From Fredinandcohnia onubensis (GTDB lineage Bacteria > Bacillota > Bacilli > Bacillales > Bacillaceae_L): a stretch of DNA of 64,000 nucleotides. The stretch's first letter is position 1. Each line of letters starts with the position of its first letter. Both the position numbers and the translations under genes were made by a program. Of the stretch, positions 62,229 through 64,000 are shown piece by piece. Location: the NCBI RefSeq assembly GCF_002734215.1, contig NZ_NSEB01000007.1:198057-262056 (forward strand). Direction: 5' to 3'. Under the pieces are notes generated by a model that worked only from the letters and a program-made list of their open reading frames with translations, searched no databases and was not told where the DNA came from.

Positions 62229-62250
62229 AAGTCGCCCACTTGGGCGACTT
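62229..62250 (+). terminator. terminator of msmX
   Basis: A perfect 10-bp stem AAGTCGCCCA/TGGGCGACTT with a 2-nt loop is followed by TTTTTA. Confidence 0.93.
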
Positions 62251-62272
62251 TTTTTACTTTGATCTCGATTTT

Positions 62273-62515
62273 CTATTCTTTAATAAGGAGCGTTTCTTGA
62301 TTATGACAGTTCGGACAATAAAATAGATGAGCACATTCATTGTTTTGAAAGGTTGTTTGGATGCCGTCTATTTTTTTCATGTCATCAATTGGCATATATG
62401 CACTATAATCATCAAAATAATCGATAATACGTCCTGAATCGTCTAAGGAATTCCCACATTGTGCACATGAGAAGCTAGCATTGTTAAAGCCATTACATAA
62501 TGGACAAATTGGCAT
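62273..62515 (-). CDS. small zinc-ribbon protein
   Basis: This 80-residue protein has two CxxC pairs at the N-terminus (MPICPLCNG, CAQCGNSL) and another near the C-terminus (FYCPNCHNQ), with His in CAHLFYC, enough for one or two zinc sites. The centre is acidic and aromatic (DYFDDYSAYMPIDDMKKID). AGGAGAG precedes the ATG. It is convergent with msmX and divergent from the SASP gene. I do not recognise a named gene; DNA/RNA or protein binding is possible. Confidence 0.75.
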   Translation of the reverse strand: MPICPLCNGFNNASFSCAQCGNSLDDSGRIIDYFDDYSAYMPIDDMKKIDGIQTTFQNNECAHLFYCPNCHNQETLLIKE

Positions 62516-62616
62516 GGTCTTCTCTCCTATATTCTTAATTACTTACCGATAGTTTTTGATGAAACAATACTGTTATGCTTTCTTTTTCACAGGAATTAAT
62601 TGGTAGATAAATTTTC

Positions 62617-62645
62617 GAATATAATCTTCTCTTCGTCACATAATA
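62617..62645 (+). promoter_or_regulatory. sigma-G-type forespore promoter of the SASP gene
   Basis: GAATA at 62617 and CATAATA at 62639 are separated by 17 bp, matching the sigma-G pattern GNATR-N17/18-CATNNTA. It predicts a transcript starting near 62652, giving an unusually long leader of about 150 nt before the SASP start codon. Confidence 0.65.
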
Positions 62646-62713
62646 CTTAGTACAAACACAGCAACAACAACTCACCAAGCAACACCGAAACAACCTTTAA
62701 ACAGTTTTTACTC

Positions 62714-62773
62714 GGGTTAGCCTAGAGGCTAAGGAAACCCTTATATCTGGTGCAATTCCGGAGTAACCCACCA
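62714..62773 (+). ncRNA. tRNA-like fold in the leader of the SASP gene
   Basis: GGGTTAG (62714-62720) pairs with GTAACCC (62763-62769) over six of seven positions, like an acceptor stem, and is followed by ACCA (62770-62773). Just inside lies a T-arm: stem TCTGG/CCGGA with the 7-nt loop TGCAATT, which keeps G53, T54, C56, A57, A58 and C61 of the tRNA consensus; only T55 is changed. The 25 nt between hold a mini-hairpin AAGG-AAAC-CCTT and no full D or anticodon arm, so it is not a standard tRNA. Confidence 0.55.
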
Positions 62774-62805
62774 AATAAAAATCAGTTTAAGGAGATGAAG
62801 GAAAA

Positions 62806-63015
62806 ATGGCAAACAACAATAGCAACAACAGTAACCAATTATTAGTACCAGGTGCAGAACAAGCTATCGACCAAATGAAGTATGAAATTGCTCAAGAATT
62901 TGGTGTTAACTTAGGTGCTGACACTACATCTCGCGCAAACGGATCAGTTGGTGGAGAAATTACAAAACGTTTAGTATCATTCGCTCAACAATCTATGAGT
63001 GGTCGTCAAGGTTAA
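62806..63015 (+). CDS. alpha/beta-type small acid-soluble spore protein
   Basis: This 69-residue SASP has a polar Asn/Ser-rich head, then the conserved helices [20 protein letters not shown] (with the EIA site cut by the germination protease Gpr) and [14 protein letters not shown]. It coats and protects spore DNA. Order near the yhe genes suggests the sspB counterpart, but SASP paralogues are too alike to name it. GGAGATGAAGG precedes the ATG. It has a sigma-G-like promoter and a strong terminator. Confidence 0.95.
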   Translation: MANNNSNNSNQLLVPGAEQAIDQMKYEIAQEFGVNLGADTTSRANGSVGGEITKRLVSFAQQSMSGRQG

Positions 63016-63038
63016 TAAAAAATTAAATATTTTGGCTT

Positions 63039-63065
63039 AAGAGGCACCCTTTAAGGGTGTCTCTT
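63039..63065 (+). terminator. terminator of the SASP gene
   Basis: AAGAGGCACCCT pairs with AGGGTGTCTCTT (one wobble) around a 3-nt loop, followed by GTTTTT. Confidence 0.9.
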
Positions 63066-63100
63066 GTTTTTAAGAGGATAAAAATGACGCATCGAATTTC

Positions 63101-63244
63101 TGCGTTGACTTGCTTCTCCGTTCCTCACGTATTAACTGCATACGCTCCGGTACTCAAAGCTGCGTTGCCTTGAACTTTCGAGGCACAGGAAGTGCTAGTG
63201 TCGACAATGCCACAGGACGTGGCGTTTTTGTCGACGCGGTCCTT
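63101..63244. repeat. dispersed repeat family 3, copy B (inverted relative to copy A)
   Basis: Its reverse complement follows copy A (59575) closely over about 140 bp. It includes AGGA-loop hairpins GCACAGGAAGTGC (63183-63195) and GCCACAGGACGTGGC (63209-63223) and flanking GTCGAC sites. It lies in the 337-bp gap between the SASP terminator and the YozQ-like gene. The reading frame through it is spurious. Confidence 0.88.
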
Positions 63245-63352
63245 TCCCTTATAATATTACCTACATCTAATGTTCCAACTTTTGACTTGATTTATTAGAT
63301 ATTGTTGTTGGGATACTAAGCTAGAAGATATTATTTTTAGGAGGAATTTGCA

Positions 63353-63571
63353 TTGAAGGATAAAGTACAAAACAATACTGATGAATTAGCTGCAAGACAT
63401 TATCAACCAGAAGATTATGGTAAGAATGATCAATTATCACAAGGTTTAGCTACAACTCATGAACAGGTGAGTGATTCTTATATGGAAGGCGAGATTACAG
63501 CCCCTTTCAACAGCACGAATGAAAAAAAGGCTGAATCATCTAATGAAGGCTACCAGGATTACTATTCATAA
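63353..63571 (+). CDS. YozQ/DUF4025-like small protein
   Basis: This 72-residue hydrophilic protein has AARHYQPEDYGKNDQLSQGLATTHEQVSDSYMEGEI, as in the YozQ/DUF4025 family of bacilli. The start is TTG, supported by AGGAGG 8 nt upstream and lack of a nearby ATG. The protein looks largely disordered. Function unknown. The next gene follows after 31 bp and also uses TTG. Confidence 0.75.
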   Translation: MKDKVQNNTDELAARHYQPEDYGKNDQLSQGLATTHEQVSDSYMEGEITAPFNSTNEKKAESSNEGYQDYYS

Positions 63572-63602
63572 GACTAGAAATTCCTATTAGGAGAGATCCG
63601 CA

Positions 63603-63992
63603 TTGAGTGAAGTAAATCAAATTATTCGGGATATAACAACAAAGGCAAAAGATACGTTGACAACTACATCCCAAATGGTAAAAGAAAAAATAAACACTGT
63701 TTTGAATCGGCCAATGTCAACGATAGATGAACTTGCTGGGTATATTTCGACCCACCCAGACACGAGTTTCGATGTCAAAGAATTTCTTGGATTCCAATAT
63801 CATTTTTATCATCTAAAGATTGCAGATACTACCTTTTATCTAGAGACAAAAGGCGATCATGGTGACTACATTCTGGACCTTACCGTGACATCACCCGAAG
63901 GAACACTTTTTGAATATCACTCGTTTGAGAAGAAATATGGTGTTGATGACAAAGTCCCCATACCCCAGACCGTGGCTAGCATTATCCAATAA
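63603..63992 (+). CDS. conserved hypothetical protein, 129 residues
   Basis: An N-terminal amphipathic helix (VNQIIRDITTKAKDTLTTTSQMV) is followed by an alpha/beta region with the pattern FYHLKIADTTFYLETKGDHGDY and LDLTVTSPEG. No signal peptide or membrane helix. TTG start after AGGAGAG at the same spacing as the preceding gene. The frame is complete, ending 8 bp before the window edge. I do not recognise a family. Confidence 0.65.
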   Translation: MSEVNQIIRDITTKAKDTLTTTSQMVKEKINTVLNRPMSTIDELAGYISTHPDTSFDVKEFLGFQYHFYHLKIADTTFYLETKGDHGDYILDLTVTSPEGTLFEYHSFEKKYGVDDKVPIPQTVASIIQ

Positions 63993-64000
63993 AGTACAAA

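Noticed and set aside
62714-62773. Cobalamin riboswitch
   Set aside because: GGTGCAATTCCGGA resembles part of the B12 element, but the GGGAA block is too far away and the B12 box is absent; acceptor and T-arm pairing explains the segment better.

Overview
This window is low-GC, Gram-positive, spore-former DNA. Its gene content and order follow the Bacillus subtilis yhaA-ecsCBA-hit-serC-trpP-prsA-yhaI-hpr-yhaH-yhaMNOPQR-hemZ-yhaX-yheABCDE block, so the source is a member of the Bacillaceae, though not B. subtilis itself. Support comes from SASP, YhaL and YjcZ-type sporulation genes, the ScoC/Hpr and Ecs proteins, MsmX, and rho-independent terminators between most units. No rRNA, standard tRNA, transposase, integrase, phage gene or CRISPR array was seen.

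Layout. (1) 1-8.1 kb: a 53-bp tandem repeat, then a leftward carbohydrate-uptake region with two near-duplicate LplA-type lipoproteins, an MFS protein, LplB/LplC-type permeases and an alpha/alpha-toroid protein. No ATPase is encoded here; MsmX at 61 kb is the obvious candidate. (2) 8.3-14.4 kb: acyl-CoA dehydrogenase, YckD-like protein, TerC, a large GDYXXLXY membrane protein and the YhaA peptidase. (3) 14.5-34.5 kb: the conserved secretion/sporulation/RNA-processing block (ecsABC, hit, serC, trpP, yhaL, prsA, small membrane proteins, yhaI, hpr, yhaH, yhaM-N-O, yhaP-Q, yhzD, yhaR). (4) 34.6-38.5 kb: a 16-unit 53-bp repeat array beside a fatty-acid activation/oxidation pair with a cre-like box. 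(5) 38.7-49.1 kb: an accessory catabolic island with a TRAP transporter, cupin, aminotransferase, FCD-type GntR regulator and RocB-like peptidase, plus rocA-rocD behind a textbook SigL (sigma-54) promoter. (6) 49.4-64 kb: hemZ, yhaX, yheA, yheB, four tandem YheC/YheD ATP-grasp genes, yheE, yxkF-msmX and an alpha/beta SASP gene with an unusual leader.

Non-coding content is rich. Three families of dispersed palindromic intergenic elements occur. Two of them share a mini-hairpin with an AGGA loop flanked by CAC/GTG, present ten times, and one family shows compensatory changes in its stems. A likely unannotated RNA with three repeats of a 19-nt box and its own terminator lies between the divergent ecsA and hit genes. 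The SASP leader carries a 60-nt tRNA-like fold ending in ACCA. trpP has NAG triplets at exact 5-nt spacing over its ribosome-binding site, as expected for trp RNA-binding attenuation protein. GntR-type palindromes flank the catabolic island.

All functional calls come from reading sequence motifs and gene order; no database search was run.
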